The translations under genes were made by a program, and so were the position numbers. Shown one piece after another: positions 19,861 to 31,127 of a stretch of 64,000 nucleotides of DNA. Below the pieces are notes generated by a model. That model saw nothing but the letters and a program-made list of their open reading frames with translations, did no database searches and had not been told where the DNA came from. Position 1 is the stretch's first letter; each line of letters begins with the position of its first letter. Origin of the DNA: Gari tellinella. Its lineage: Eukaryota; Mollusca; Bivalvia; Cardiida; Psammobiidae. The stretch spans positions 48,418,356-48,482,355 of the forward strand of contig OV277870.1 in assembly GCA_922989275.2 (NCBI GenBank), read 5' to 3'.

Positions 19861-21290
19861 TATTTGAGATTATAATGATGGTCATCTTGGATTCCAAAAT
19901 AGCCACCATTCAAGCATAATGAAGATTTCAATTGTCTGTATTACTCTTTTATTTTAACTTTTATAATACTCATCGTAATAGAGGCTCTAGAGCTCAGATG
20001 TGCGTTGAAATATAATTTTAAAGACCTTCTTGGAATTCGAATGGCCACAGGCAATAAAAGTAAAAGTTACAATAGTATGTTTGTTGACTCAAAGTATAGC
20101 TCATAGAACAGGAGATAAACGATCTTAAAACATTTAGTGAAAAGCAAATCCTCCTAATCTTTTTTTAGTCAAAACCATTAAAAACAATTGTAAAAAATAG
20201 AATTTTATGATTTTTTATATGTTCTCATAGCCACCATCTTAGACGCCATTTCGAATATTTTGTTCGTAGTATAAGATTTGAACGGTCCAAACGGTATAAA
20301 GGGAATACTGTGACTGTGTTGTAATATTAAGCGTGCATTGCTGTCACTTTAGTAAAACCATTAGACAAAATTGTAAAAGTTAGTGTGTGCGTGATTCTTT
20401 TACACTTCTGGCAGCCATCTTGGACGCCAATTTGAACTTCTTGTTCGTAGAATAAAATTTGAACAGCCTCTATACACATTAAGGGGATATTGTGACTTGC
20501 GTGTAATATTCAGGGTGCATGCTTTCACTTTTTAAAACCATTAGAATAAGTGAAATAGTAAGTTTGTGTGATATTTTTACGCTTCTGGGGGCTATCTTGG
20601 ACGCCATTTTGAATATTTTGGTCGCAGGAGAAGGGTTAAATGGTCAGTATTTATATTTATGGAATAATATAACTCTTTTGTAATGTTCAAAGTGCATTGT
20701 CCTCACTGTTAGTCGAACCATAAGAAAACAATTGTAATATATAGTATGTTCGTGATATTTCAAGTTTATGGTGGCCATCTTGGAAGCCATCTTGAATAGC
20801 TATGTTGGCCCACATATGTCATGTTTCATAATATACAAACTTGTACACACATTGCGGTATATAAAAACCTTTTTCTACAGAGAAATACCAGTTTGTACAA
20901 GATTTAAGCATGCTATTGGGCCTCAGTTGTAGTACTTTAATATATCACTCTACGCAATACATATTAAAACAATTTTTTAACAGCCGCCATCTTGGAAATA
21001 AAAATGTCTGCCATGCAAGTAAAGTATAAGTTGTACCAAACTTTGTAGACCCCAATAGCATATATTTTGCACCTAAAATCAGAACTGTATGTGCATTCTT
21101 AGCAGAGATACGTCTAAAAACATTAAATTTAGGGTCCGCCATTTTGAATTCCAAAATGGCCGCCTCCCCTGCTCAAATTTTGGCTAACCCTTCCATTTCA
21201 TATTTTTGACACCCCAATGAATCACTGTGCCAAGTTTCAGAATATATTCACAATTTGAACGATTGTTTACCTTATCGGGTCTACTATTTC
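19861..21290. repeat. Right foldback arm with CCATCTTGG motif series
   Basis: GCCATCTTGGACGCC or a variant occurs near 19882, 20230, 20409, 20588, 20770 and 20985, with GCCATTTTGAATTCC near 21137. Spacing is often about 180 bases. These mirror AAGATGGCGTCC motifs in the left arm. Confidence 0.7.
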
Positions 21291-21503
21291 TATGTTGGAT
21301 GGATGGATGAATGAGTTTTACGGCACTGCGACACAAAACAGGTCATATAGCACCGATGAATGATGAGGGATGATGCCATGCGATTTCTGCTAATCTCATT
21401 CGTTGTAATGCAGCACATTGGATCAAATTCCTTTTAGTGCTTGGTAGAGGGAATAATATCGGTCAAATATACAGAAAACATTCCCTATTACAAGTAAGCC
21501 CCA

Positions 21504-21747
21504 GGGGCCCGTTTCATAAAACTTCGTACGACAAAAACGGTAGTAAGTCAAAACTTTAAGATGCATTTAATTTCTGATCTCTCTATTTAATCCTGTCTTG
21601 TAACATCTCTTTGGAATCGTCTTTTCAAGACGATTCCAAAGAGATGTCACAAGACATGATTAAAGGAAGAAATACATAATAATTGAGGCTTTTAGAATCT
21701 GACTTACGACAACATTTGTCGTACGAAGTTTTATGAAACGGGCCCCA
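21504..21747. mobile_element. Family G MITE
   Basis: GGGGCCCGTTTCATAAAACT to AGTTTTATGAAACGGGCCCC, perfect 20+ base inverted ends. Inner CGTACGACAAAAACGG/CATTTGTCGTACG; core GGAATCGTCTTTTCAAGACG. Confidence 0.85.
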
Positions 21748-21800
21748 GAACCGCGACAAGGTAGGAATGTCTGTCGGGTTCAATGTTGGAAGCTGAAATA

Positions 21801-22146
21801 TACAGTGTTCCCTCTCTACAACGACCCCTCTTTACAACGACCCGTGCAACATTTCCCCAAACAAGACATTTATATCCAATCTTTTTTATGGGTTCAATGT
21901 CGTCTACTTAAATTTGTCGTCTGCTGTTTTTCTCAGATATACAATGTAAATGTAAGTGAACAGTTTGATAGAATAAATATAATGACGAGTGACAAACAGC
22001 TTGAATCCAGATCAGACGCCGCGTTACGCGGCGTCTGATCTGGATTCAAGTTGTTTGCAAACGTTAACAAATTTCCCTCTCCATAACGACTTCCTCCGAA
22101 CAACGCACACAATCTTTGGATGTCATTGTAGAGAGGGAGCGCTGTA
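21801..22146. mobile_element. Family L MITE with C/A-type core
   Basis: TA/CAGTGTTCCCTCTCTACAAC to GTAGAGAGGGAGCGCTG/TA. The core at 21992-22060 is CAGATCAGACGCCGCGTTAC and complement, flanked by CAGCTTGAATCC arms. Confidence 0.8.
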
Positions 22147-22745
22147 TAATAATTATGCAGATTGCAACCCTGATCAGAGTGTTCGTGAAGGAGCCTTCTG
22201 ACCAGGGTCTTCACTCTTCGTTTTTTACTTTCATTTTTATCAATTTATTAAATATTAGTCTGTCAATTGGATTTAATAACCACAAAATACTATTACAGTA
22301 ACTTTGATGTAAAATATAGGATATAACTACTAAAATGATAGCTACAGAAATGCCAAACGATAATTTAAAGTTTATCCTGCTGATCAGAAATTCTGACATT
22401 AATGTAAGGGGGCTATTGGTATATATATCAAATTTCATTCATGGAGCTTTTCGAAACAAACTATACTTGAACATATGTCATCACTATCTAAAACGAGAAA
22501 CATGTTGTCATAGCTATTGTAGCCTGTGCCTCTTAATTTTGCACTGACGATTCATCTCCAGTTATGTGTCGTCTGACTAGAGTCTACACTGTTTGCCTAT
22601 GTCTCTTTTATGGGATCATTGGCACAAATGGATTAACCATTTCGCTACCATTATGATGGAAATACCCGTCTAACACAGTGACTGCCAAATTATCGTCTAC
22701 TTTTATTTTACGGTTGCTTTTATTTTTAAAATTTACAATTACAAT

Positions 22746-22996
22746 TACAATGGAGAATCTGTTATTCTTTCCCGTTTAAACGCAAACGTACGCAAACGCA
22801 AAACACTAAAACGTAGAAAAGTACAACTTTTGGACAATTCTGATAATTCATCTTTATCTTGGTGGCAAACAGTTTGGAGCCTGATCAGACGCCGGGTTAA
22901 CCCGGCGTCTGATCTGGCTCCAAACTGTTTGCAGTGAAAATAATAGTTTTACCGTAAACGCGTTTATTGGGAAAGAATAACGTTTTCTCCACTGTA
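22746..22996 (-). mobile_element. Family A MITE
   Basis: TA/CAATGGAGAATCTGTTATTC to ACGTTTTCTCCACTG/TA; core CAGACGCCGGGTTAACCCGG. Confidence 0.9.
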
Positions 22997-23559
22997 TATG
23001 GGGTTTTTTACTCAGGAAATATTGATACAAGTGTCAAATCAGGGTCCAAACTGTTTGCAAATGTCGGTGTTGACAATGGGTTAATGCAGGGGGGAATGTA
23101 ACTATGCAGAAGTTGTTGGAAAGGCGTTAATTGGAATCGGCGTGTTGTCTGTATATGCGTTCGTCCATTCAGTCGGTCTGAAGACAAAACATTAACCACT
23201 TGCCTCCTTCCCAGGATTATCTGTGGATTATGTCTCTGCGAACGCCATGGTGTTAAACAAAATATGCAAGGGCAAACCAAATAAGTTAAATACGGATTGC
23301 ATCACAGCTATACAAATATGTAAGGAGAAAACAAATTAATTTTTTATAGAAAAGATGCTAAACAAAGTATGGCAGACCAAAACGGTAACAACAAAGTAGT
23401 TTTTATTAAAGGGTGAAACGGTTAATACATTAATGCCCAGTGTCAACAAAAGTTGACACTAGAAAACAGTATAGCTCCTCAGGATCGACACTGTTTGCTA
23501 TTTCTTATGAAATGTTTTACTGTATGGACAATACACTGCGCAGTGTCTTTAGATCACCC

Positions 23560-24325
23560 TTATATATATAGAGGATATTGAATGAGTGTTTTTTCAGTAA
23601 TGAATTTATTGAACGAGTTGGATAAAAATGATATTTTGCGAGCCTTGGCGAGCAACATATCAATTGTATCCAACGAGTTCAATAAATTTATTACTGAAAA
23701 AACACGAATTTGATATCCTATTTATCACATAAACACCAAATGACACGAAAATCCGAACGGTCTTACTTTCACTTTTGCCCTCGGCTCTATGGAAAACGAT
23801 TCGCCATAGGTGTTATTCGGTTTTATTCATCCGAAGGTAAAAACACCTACCAAGCTAAAATAAAGAAAATCAACATCAATGTGTTGCGAAAATACTTCTC
23901 CGATACCATATTCAAATTTTAAATTAATATTTAATTTAAAACTGTTCTAACTGACTAAAATTGATCATTTGACGGTTAGAGTCAAGTTTTGTTTTCAAAA
24001 TAACGTCGTTATAGCAACACGACGTCATTATCATTGTAACGTCTAAATTTGAAAAAACTGTCTGAGTCACTGTTATAACAGAGCTCTACATAGCATAATT
24101 TGCAGCCTGAGTTTGCGGGACTGCTCGGGATAATGTTTTTAGGACACTTGGAAATGTTTTAAAACCCTAGTGGTGATCTTATTTTGTCTAGATATTCTTA
24201 ACTGATTTTAAGTCGGCGTAGTAATACAGTATTTTGGTGATTCGAAAATTAGTATAAAATATATGCCCAGTGGGCCATACGATTTTTACGGCCCTCTATA
24301 TTTTGCACGTTTATGTGATAAATAC
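23560..24325. mobile_element. Hairpin-headed element with ATTGAACGAGTTGGATA arms
   Basis: The arms CAGTAATGAATTTATTGAAC and GTTCAATAAATTTATTACTG (23596-23700) enclose TTTTGCGAGCC/GGCGAGCAACATAT. A non-palindromic body follows. TTTATCACATAAA near 23722 recurs as TTATGTGATAAAT at about 24311, marking likely borders. The 70-codon ORF inside shows no domain. Confidence 0.5.
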
Positions 24326-24977
24326 ATGTATATCTACAATTAAATATTTCAGCAAGTATAAACGTACAGGGAGAGTACATTGCAAAATCCAGGCATAAAA
24401 TGGTTAAAGACATTTCCTGGCCTACTTTCTGTGATAATCCCTAAACAGGCAGTTCCCTTGCAAAATTCACGCATACCTGTATTACTGTGAACCATTGAAG
24501 CGTCTTATGTGAGGCCCGCACCATATATTTGATAGTTTGGCTAGTAAAACACATTGAAAAAACCCTGGAGTGTGAGTATTTCAGGACCTCTCTAGACAAA
24601 TTGAGAATGGTGACATTGGTTGTGCATACTTTGCTCCTGCTTTACAGTTACTTTCACGCCTATCGAGAAAAAATGGGGAGGGGTCCATCAAAGGACTGAG
24701 GAAATATCTTTAAAACCATAACAGTTTAACACATCATGGAACGGCAAATCGGCTTCCATGTAACGCTTAAAGAAGAGCAAACGGCTACACACAATCTGGA
24801 AGACAAACATGGCCGAACAAAATATGGAAGGATAATACGACTAAAACAATAAGGACGAAACAAAAGGCTTTACGTACGGAAAAGCAGAATTTTTCAACAA
24901 ACGTATGATGATTAAGCGGCAGAAGTTTGAAAACCGCATAAAGAAGACGTCTGGGGGTCTGAAATATCTGTGCGAAC

Positions 24978-25290
24978 TACAGTACTCTCTCCCCACAACG
25001 GCCCTCTGAAGAACGATTCCCTTCTTACAACAACACTTACCGCTGTTCCCAAAACAATTAAAAAAAAAGTCCAATATGTTGACGGCTTCAATATCGTCTG
25101 CTTAAAATTGGCGTCAGCTGTTTTTCTCAAAGTCACAGATTGGACATTTTGACAGTTTAAAAACATAATAACGAGTGACAAACAGCTTGAATCCAGATCA
25201 GACGCCGCTTAATGCGGAATCTTGAATCAAGCAGTTTGCCAATGTAAGCCATTTTCAATCCCTATTACAACTTCCTCCGATCAACACAGC
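24978..25290. mobile_element. Family L MITE, degraded
   Basis: TA/CAGTACTCTCTCCCCACAAC left end. Core CAGATCAGACGCCGCTTAAT with a partly deleted right arm. The right end is lost into a run of GGTTTCCGATAGAG-like repeats. Confidence 0.6.
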
Positions 25291-25299
25291 CATAGTTTC

Positions 25300-25580
25300 C
25301 GCGAGAAAGAAAATCCTGGTTTCCGATAGAGTGAAAAGTATGGTTTAGGGTAGAGAAACGGACTTTGGTTTCAGTAGAGAGAACCGATTCAATTTCTATT
25401 CACTTCAAATTTTATTGGCATTAATCATACAATGTTAGAGCATTATGTACATGGCTAACAATAAATAACTCTTTAGTACTAGACCAAAACCAAAAGGCAT
25501 GGTTTCCGGTTTTAGAGACATACTTTTTTAGTGCAATAGACTTGGTTTCCGGTAGAGAGAAAGGCCTGGTTGTTTAGATA
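25300..25580. repeat. Irregular GGTTTCCGGTAGAGAGAA repeats
   Basis: TGGTTTCCGATAGAGTG, TGGTTTCAGTAGAGAGAA, TGGTTTCCGGTTTTAGAG and TGGTTTCCGGTAGAGAGAAA recur irregularly. No gene. Confidence 0.45.
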
Positions 25581-25859
25581 TATCTGTCATGTCTGTTCAA
25601 CTTGACAAGTATAGTTGTTCAATGTTGTTTTGTTTTTATTTTTTAATAAACTCCATGAATGTAGTTTGATCTAGGACAGTAGACTAATATAATTCGGGAA
25701 TCTCCAATCAGCAGGATAAGGCTCAAAATATTGTTTGGGCATATCTTAAGATGATAGCCTTTTAGTAGTTATGCTAATTTCGCATAAAAGTTTCTGCAAT
25801 TGTGTTTTATTTTTCCACCCAATGTATAACAATTCTTTAACGAGCGTTGTCAGAGAGAC

Positions 25860-26600
25860 AACAAAGCTCGCCATCGGCACATTTAAAAACTTGAAAGCAG
25901 ACGTACTCTGAGGTCAAGGTCACCGAGGTCAACCTTTTTGCGTATATGTTATACTTTAGGTACTACTTCAAGATTTGGTATGGTTGTGTATATGCACAAC
26001 CATACCAAATCTTGAAGTAGTACCTAAAGGGACATATAAATTGCAAGCACATTTGGAAACCTTAACGCAGATTTCGAAACTTAAACACGGACCCTAATTT
26101 AAAGGTCAAGTTCACTGGGGTAAAAAACGTTTGCGTGCATGGAAGCGTCTTGTCAATATACAAATGCGAACCAAATATGAAATCAATATATTAAGGGACA
26201 GGAGTTTGAAGCATTTTTCAAACCTTAACGTACTTTTCATAACCTAAACACGAGACCTAAGTTCAAGGTCAAGGTCACTCGACTGAATTTGTTTGTATGC
26301 ATGACTGTATCAAATATGAAAGGAATATTTCAATGGACATAATAGTTATTGGACCCTAGGTTCAAGGTCAAGGTCACGGGGATTAAACTTTTTTGTGTGC
26401 ATGGTAAGGTAATGTCTATATACCGGTACATATGCATACCATTTATGAAAGCATTACCTGTAGGGACATAGGAGTTATGGGCATTTTCCGAAACCTAAAC
26501 CTGTAAACAAAGATTTGGAAACCTAAACGCGGATCCTAAGTTCAAGGTCAAGAGCACAGGGTTCAACTTTTTTGTTTGCAATGAAAGGTCCTGTTCGACG
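25860..26600. repeat. Diverged AAGGTCAAGGTCAC tandem tract with perfect hairpin
   Basis: Units of roughly 150 bases contain AAGGTCAAGGTCACNGGG, TTTTTGTGTGCATGG, CAAATATGAAA and GAAACCTAAACGCGG in order. This repeat style is frequent in mollusc genomes. Contains the 76-bp hairpin at 25954. Confidence 0.65.
25954..26029. repeat. Perfect inverted repeat, 35-bp arms, 6-base loop
   Basis: The left arm starts CTTTAGGTACTACTTCAAGA; the right arm is its exact complement after TATATG. No mismatch seen. Confidence 0.9.
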
Positions 26601-27105
26601 GCAACAACGACATCAACGACTACGCCGGAGTATAACATTAGCTCGTGTTGTATTTCGTACATGAGAGTTAAAAAACTCAAGTTTATACATTTTGCACATA
26701 TCTACATCATTCCTAAACGTATGATTATGTCGCTCTCCGACAAAAAAACATCCTTAAATGTATCCAGGTGTACCGAGTATTTGGTAATATATTTGAAATC
26801 AGTCGGACGTAGAGGAGTAAAACTATACGGCAGATGAACATTTGCAAATGAAATAAATAGCCTACATCGCCCCTTTTAATAACACATAGTTTACCGTAAA
26901 ATTCCTAAATATTGGGATACTTTGCAAAAGTGCTGTAATAATCCTAAAATTTGACCTAATAGCTTTTATATCACACAGTAAATTTGTCCAAATGTGCAAA
27001 CTGAATGGAAAACGGTGTAGATTCAGATCAGACTGCCCCCTCAGTGTCAACACTGTTTGTCCAGGTTTTAATGTATAAAATGTTTAGGGTCTACACTGCT
27101 TTAAG
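26600..27105. other. No gene seen
   Basis: AT-rich. A weak D/C hairpin half lies near 27010-27060 (GATTCAGATCAGACTGCC, CAACACTGTTTG). ORFs are short and unsupported. Confidence 0.4.
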
Positions 27106-27107
27106 GC

Positions 27108-27262
27108 AAACCTCTCTATTACGAACATTAACTTTCATCACTCATTAGGTGTTTAAGACGGCATGTGGCTGCTCTAAGCAATGTGAAAGTAAAAAAGAAA
27201 ACCCTTTTAGGAGCTTTCTATTTTAATTAGCATTCCTTTTATTGGTCGTTAGTAGAGGTTTT
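27108..27262. mobile_element. Family B MITE, diverged
   Basis: GGCAAACCTCTCTATTACGA to GTTAGTAGAGGTTTTACTG; core GAAAACCCTTTTAGGAGCTTTC. Confidence 0.65.
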
Positions 27263-27285
27263 ACTGCAGTCAGTGAAAACATTTC

Positions 27286-27700
27286 CATTACGATCATTTA
27301 AAAGAAAAATATTTGGATTCATAAAATACTTGTGACAGCTTAAAGCGGGTGAACGTAAACATGAAAGCCCCTAAAGCAGGTTTCTGTTCTACGTTCATCT
27401 TGCTTTCAAGCAGTCACTTGTCTTACCCTTTCACTCTCAATGACGCCTTAAAGCGCGTTTGCAAACAGTTTGGGTCCTGATCAGACGCCGCGTAACGCGG
27501 CGTCTGATCAGGACCCAAACTGTTTGACACTCTTTTTCGATATATATTAAGTCATACAACCTTAAATCTAACTTTGAAACAGACAACAATATTGAAGCAG
27601 ACGACAATAAAGCGGTGAAGGGGTAAAAAAATCTCCCGAATAATTTGATCATGAACGGGGTATTTAACTCAATTTAGTGGTTGACTGGTCGTTTTACTGT
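27286..27700. mobile_element. Family B MITE split by family C
   Basis: AGTGAAAACATTTCCATTAC to GGTCGTTTTACTG/TA; core AAAGCCCCTAAAGCAGGTTT. A C element follows the right core arm, after CACTTGTC. Confidence 0.55.
27423..27627. mobile_element. Family C MITE (nested in B)
   Basis: TTACCCTTTCACTCTCAATG to GCGGTGAAGGGGTAA. The core at 27465-27530 is perfect (TTTGGGTCCTGATCAGACGC, centre GCGTAACGC). Confidence 0.75.
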
Positions 27701-27762
27701 ATGTACATGTATAAGCATCACCAGGAGCAGTAGCCCGTTATCATATGTTTTTAAACAAGGGT

Positions 27763-28012
27763 TACAGTGGAGAATCTGTTATTCTTTCCCGTTTAAACGC
27801 AAACGTATGCAAACGCAAAGCACTAAAACGTAGAAAAGAACAACTTTTAGACAATTCTGATATTTCATGTTTATCTTGGTGGCAAACAGTTTGAAGCCTG
27901 ATCAGACGCCGGGTTACCCGGCGTCTGATCTGGCTCCAAACTGTTTGCACTGCAAATAATAGTATTTGCGTAAACGCGTTTATTGGGAAAGAATAACACA
28001 TTCTCCACTGTA
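27763..28012 (-). mobile_element. Family A MITE
   Basis: TA/CAGTGGAGAATCTGTTATTC to CACATTCTCCACTG/TA; core with one arm mismatch. Confidence 0.9.
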
Positions 28013-28139
28013 TTGATAAATTTATGCAGCAGTGGTATGCTTCAGTTGTTAACAGTCCTGTTCTAGACACTTGTAAATATTTGAAAAAATAATATTGAAT
28101 ATGATAATTATTTAGATATTTTACCATATTCGCTAAGAT

Positions 28140-28460
28140 GTATATTTTCTAGAATAAGATCATATTTTCTCAGAATTCAAACAGGCAGATTTGCACGTAA
28201 CCAATTAGCTCATAATGTGAGAATTTGTTTGAAATTATCAAACAAAAATGATTTGTACAATTTAAGTTTATATATACGAAATGCTATTAGAATAAGACAT
28301 TCCTTTAACGAAAATAACTGATGTATTCATCCTCAACGGAACAACAGTTACTTTCTCATGTTGTCACATGATGGTATTTATTGTATGAATATTTTTGTGT
28401 GATTAAGATGATGTACTTTGTACATATCTGAATAAAAGTATGTTCTGTTCGGTTCTGTTT
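28140..28460 (+). pseudogene. 5'-truncated LINE tail
   Basis: Translation gives LCLKLSNKNDLYNLSLYIRN then AIRIRHSFNENN, matching in style the C-terminus seen at 13440-13690. An AT-rich UTR follows with TGAATAAAAG and a TGTTCTGTTCGGTTCTGTT tail. Confidence 0.55.
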
Positions 28461-28565
28461 ATAAACGATCATCTGACGAATTTAAGCTACTTCTAGATAT
28501 CGAGATTCAAATGAATTTCTTAAAATACAGTAAAACCTATATATTATGACCACTAAAAAGAAGGG

Positions 28566-29022
28566 AAATTGATATTATAAAAGACAAGCAGTCATACAGT
28601 GGAGAAAACGTTATTCTTTCCCAATAAACGCGTTTACGCTAAAACTATTATTTGCAGTGCAAACAGTTTGGCGCCAGATCAGACGCCGGGTAACCCGGCG
28701 TCTGATCAGACTCCAAACTGTTTGCCACCAAGATAAACATGAAATATCAGAATTGTCCAAAAGTTGCTCTTTTCTACGTTTTAGTGCTTTGCGTTTGCGT
28801 ACGTTTGCGTTTAAACGGGAAAGAATAACATATTACCTAATTATTGATGTAATTTAATGGTCATGATGGAGGCGTTTTCCAGTACAGTTAAACTCCGGTA
28901 TAGTACAATCACTCTTACATGTATGGCTTTATGGTACTTTTTATTAAACGCACTTGTTCTCTTTAACTCATGCACTCCAGAAACTGTCAATCAAGAATTC
29001 CAGTTTCCAATTACTAGTTAGT
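28566..29022 (+). repeat. 457-bp direct repeat, copy 1
   Basis: Matches 29941-30397 at a fixed offset of 1375 with a few substitutions and no indels. Carries a family A copy plus the start of a family D element (CACTCCAGAAACTGTCAATC). Confidence 0.9.
28595..28834 (+). mobile_element. Family A MITE, right terminus lost (copy 1 of duplication)
   Basis: TA/CAGTGGAGAAAACGTTATTC left end. The right side stops at GAATAACATATTACC, so the last 10 or so bases of the terminal repeat are gone. Confidence 0.85.
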
Positions 29023-29531
29023 ACTCTACCATGATCGTCTGTTGTGGTACAGTCGATGCACTACCTTTCATAAAACTTTATCTACCGGTTGTTAAAGTAG
29101 TGATGGCTCTACATGTATGTTATCAATTACTTTTATTCTAATTGACATTTCGTTTGTGTCACTATTGTAACAGTGCCTAAAGAGCGTTGTAGATCAGCAC
29201 TATGAAGCGCTTTTTAAAGCATTAGATAATAATGGGTTATAAAACGCGCTTTACCTATATATTTATTATGACAAATGAAGTATTTTATCTTTATTTGAAC
29301 AAATTTACTCAATATAATCGTGTTATGATCTACAACTAAGCTGACAATATAACCGGGCTAAGACTGTTGTGGTTCAGTCATTCTTAGTTGCACTTTGCGC
29401 TAATTTCTTTAATTTTGTTAGCTTTCACCACTGACATACTTTTTGTACATAGAAATCATAGTCGTATAATAATGTGTTACTGAACATCAGTGCCTACCTA
29501 GTCTGGTTCCCTTTGATTGGCCATCTATTTT

Positions 29532-29717
29532 GCCTGTGTTTATGTGCCAATTTTGTTTGCTCAGGCCGACAGTGGTCTAGAATGACATTATGTGAATAAA
29601 CCGTCCAGGGATTCCTGTCCCTGGGCCTGTGTTTATGTGCCAATTTTGTTTGCTCAGGCCGACAGTGGTCTAGAATGACATTATGTGAATAAACCGTCCA
29701 GGGATTCCTGTCCCTGG
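29532..29717. repeat. 93-bp tandem duplication (two units)
   Basis: GCCTGTGTTTATGTGCCAAT starts at 29532 and again at 29625; the units appear identical. Contains the inverted pair CCAGGGATTCCTGTCCCTGG. On the minus strand a 79-codon ORF shows the two 31-residue copies. Confidence 0.9.
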
Positions 29718-29940
29718 ACATTTTCAAATGCATTTCTGAATGGCTATTTCCTCACTGCCCGGCCTTAAGCCACAAATGTAACTGCAGGGAACCACCATGC
29801 TAGGCACTGGTACGGTTAGACTGAGATAATGCGGTATTGTAAAATACTATGTTTGCCTCACACTCTGGTCCGACATTTTAAGTGAATGTAAACAATTCCG
29901 ATTTGTCTCGGTCTAACTATAGCAGTACTAACGCGGATAC

Positions 29941-30397
29941 AAATTGATATTATAAAAGACAAGCAGTCATACAGTGGAGAAAACGTTATTCTTTCCCAAT
30001 AAACGCGTTTACGCTAAAACTATTATTTGCAGTGCAAACAGTTTGGCGCCAGATCAGACGCCGGGTAACCCGGCGTCTGATCAGACTCCAAACTGTTTGC
30101 CACCAAGATAAACATGAAATATCAGAATTGTCCAAAAGTTGCTCTTTTCTACGTTATAGTGCTTTGCGTTTGCGTACGTTTGCGTTTAAACGGGAAAGAA
30201 TAACAGATTACCTAATTATTGATGTAATTTAATGGTCATGATGGATGCGTTTTCCAGTACAGTTAAACTCCGGTATAGTACAATCACTCTTACATGTATG
30301 GCTTTATGGTACTTTTTATTAAACGCACTTGTTCTCTTTAACTCATTCACTCCAGAAACTGTCAATCAAGAATTCCAGTTTCAAATTACTAGTTAGT
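29941..30397 (+). repeat. 457-bp direct repeat, copy 2
   Basis: Same content as 28566-29022. Here the D-like part continues (GTTTAGTCCACTTATGACTA), so this copy keeps more of the original flank. Confidence 0.9.
29970..30209 (+). mobile_element. Family A MITE, right terminus lost (copy 2 of duplication)
   Basis: Identical truncation to the copy at 28595 (AACAGATTACC here), which shows that truncation preceded the duplication. Confidence 0.85.
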
Positions 30398-30439
30398 TTA
30401 GTCCACTTATGACTATTTAGGGTTGTTGTCGGCAATATA

Positions 30440-30643
30440 TTGTAAATTAATGCTGCCGGAAAAGCAGAATGCGCATTAAGGCGCATTCTACTTAACTTTC
30501 AGCCTACTTTAAGCTATAATCTGCTATAATATAGGAAATGTTTTTGATGCAACATATTCCCAACTGTTTGAAGTGGGACTAATTTCTTCAGTGGAGGAAT
30601 AGCTTAAAAGCGGTAAAAGGCGTATTTATGGGGTAATGGGTTA
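30440..30643. mobile_element. Family E MITE, left part truncated
   Basis: Starts within the hairpin (GAAAAGCAGAATGCGCATTA) and ends GGGGTAATGGGTTAA. It joins a D left part at about 30440, so the two fused by deletion. Confidence 0.65.
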
Positions 30644-30767
30644 AACGGGAAAAGAAGATCGTCTCCTACGCTGTATCCCCTCTACGGTGTATAAGCCATA
30701 TTTCTGTGTCACACAGAGTCGACCAGGGGTCATGCCATACTCATTAACTAGGTTTATGTTAATAAGA

Positions 30768-30965
30768 TACAATCGAACTTCGATATCTCGAACTCTGTTA
30801 ATTCGAACATATCCGTATTTCAAAGTTAAAACGCGGCTAAGCCGTGTTTTAACTTTGAAACACGGGTATGTTCACCTAAACCGAGCTTGAAATAAGGTAA
30901 ATTCATGCTTCGAAATATCGAATAATTCGAGTTAAGCGAGTTCGAGATATCGAAGTTCGACTGTA
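30768..30965. mobile_element. Family F MITE
   Basis: TA/CAATCGAACTTCGATATCTC to CGAGATATCGAAGTTCGACTG/TA; core ATTTCAAAGTTAAAACGCGG and near-complement. Confidence 0.85.
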
Positions 30966-31127
30966 CTAGTATTCTGGCAAGCGGCTAGCCACCAAGATGA
31001 CAACAAACATAACATCCATTTTCGCTGATGACTTCCATAAATTGTCTTAAAACTCGAGCGGTGAAAACAGATGACACTTGCCCGACTTATCTGGTGTATA
31101 TATGATATAGGTTAGAAAACTCGAAAT

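Larger units (their letters stand above)
16465..21290. mobile_element. Foldback element, 4.8 kb, long imperfect inverted arms
   Basis: The left end (TTCTGAAACTTGGCACAGTG near 16523) recurs inverted near 21230, and similarity continues inward for hundreds of bases. Both arms are built of degenerate units carrying AAGATGGCGGC-like motifs and phrases such as GTTTGACTAAAAGTGATGAC. The left arm holds a SINE at 17947; the centre (about 18660-19860) holds a LINE endonuclease remnant. No transposase is visible. Edges are good to about 15 bases. Confidence 0.75.

Noticed and set aside
28566..30397. Pair of LTRs around an internal region
   Set aside because: The direct repeats lack TG...CA ends, primer-binding site, polypurine tract and any gag/pol, and their content is a mosaic of MITEs. 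A segmental duplication fits better.
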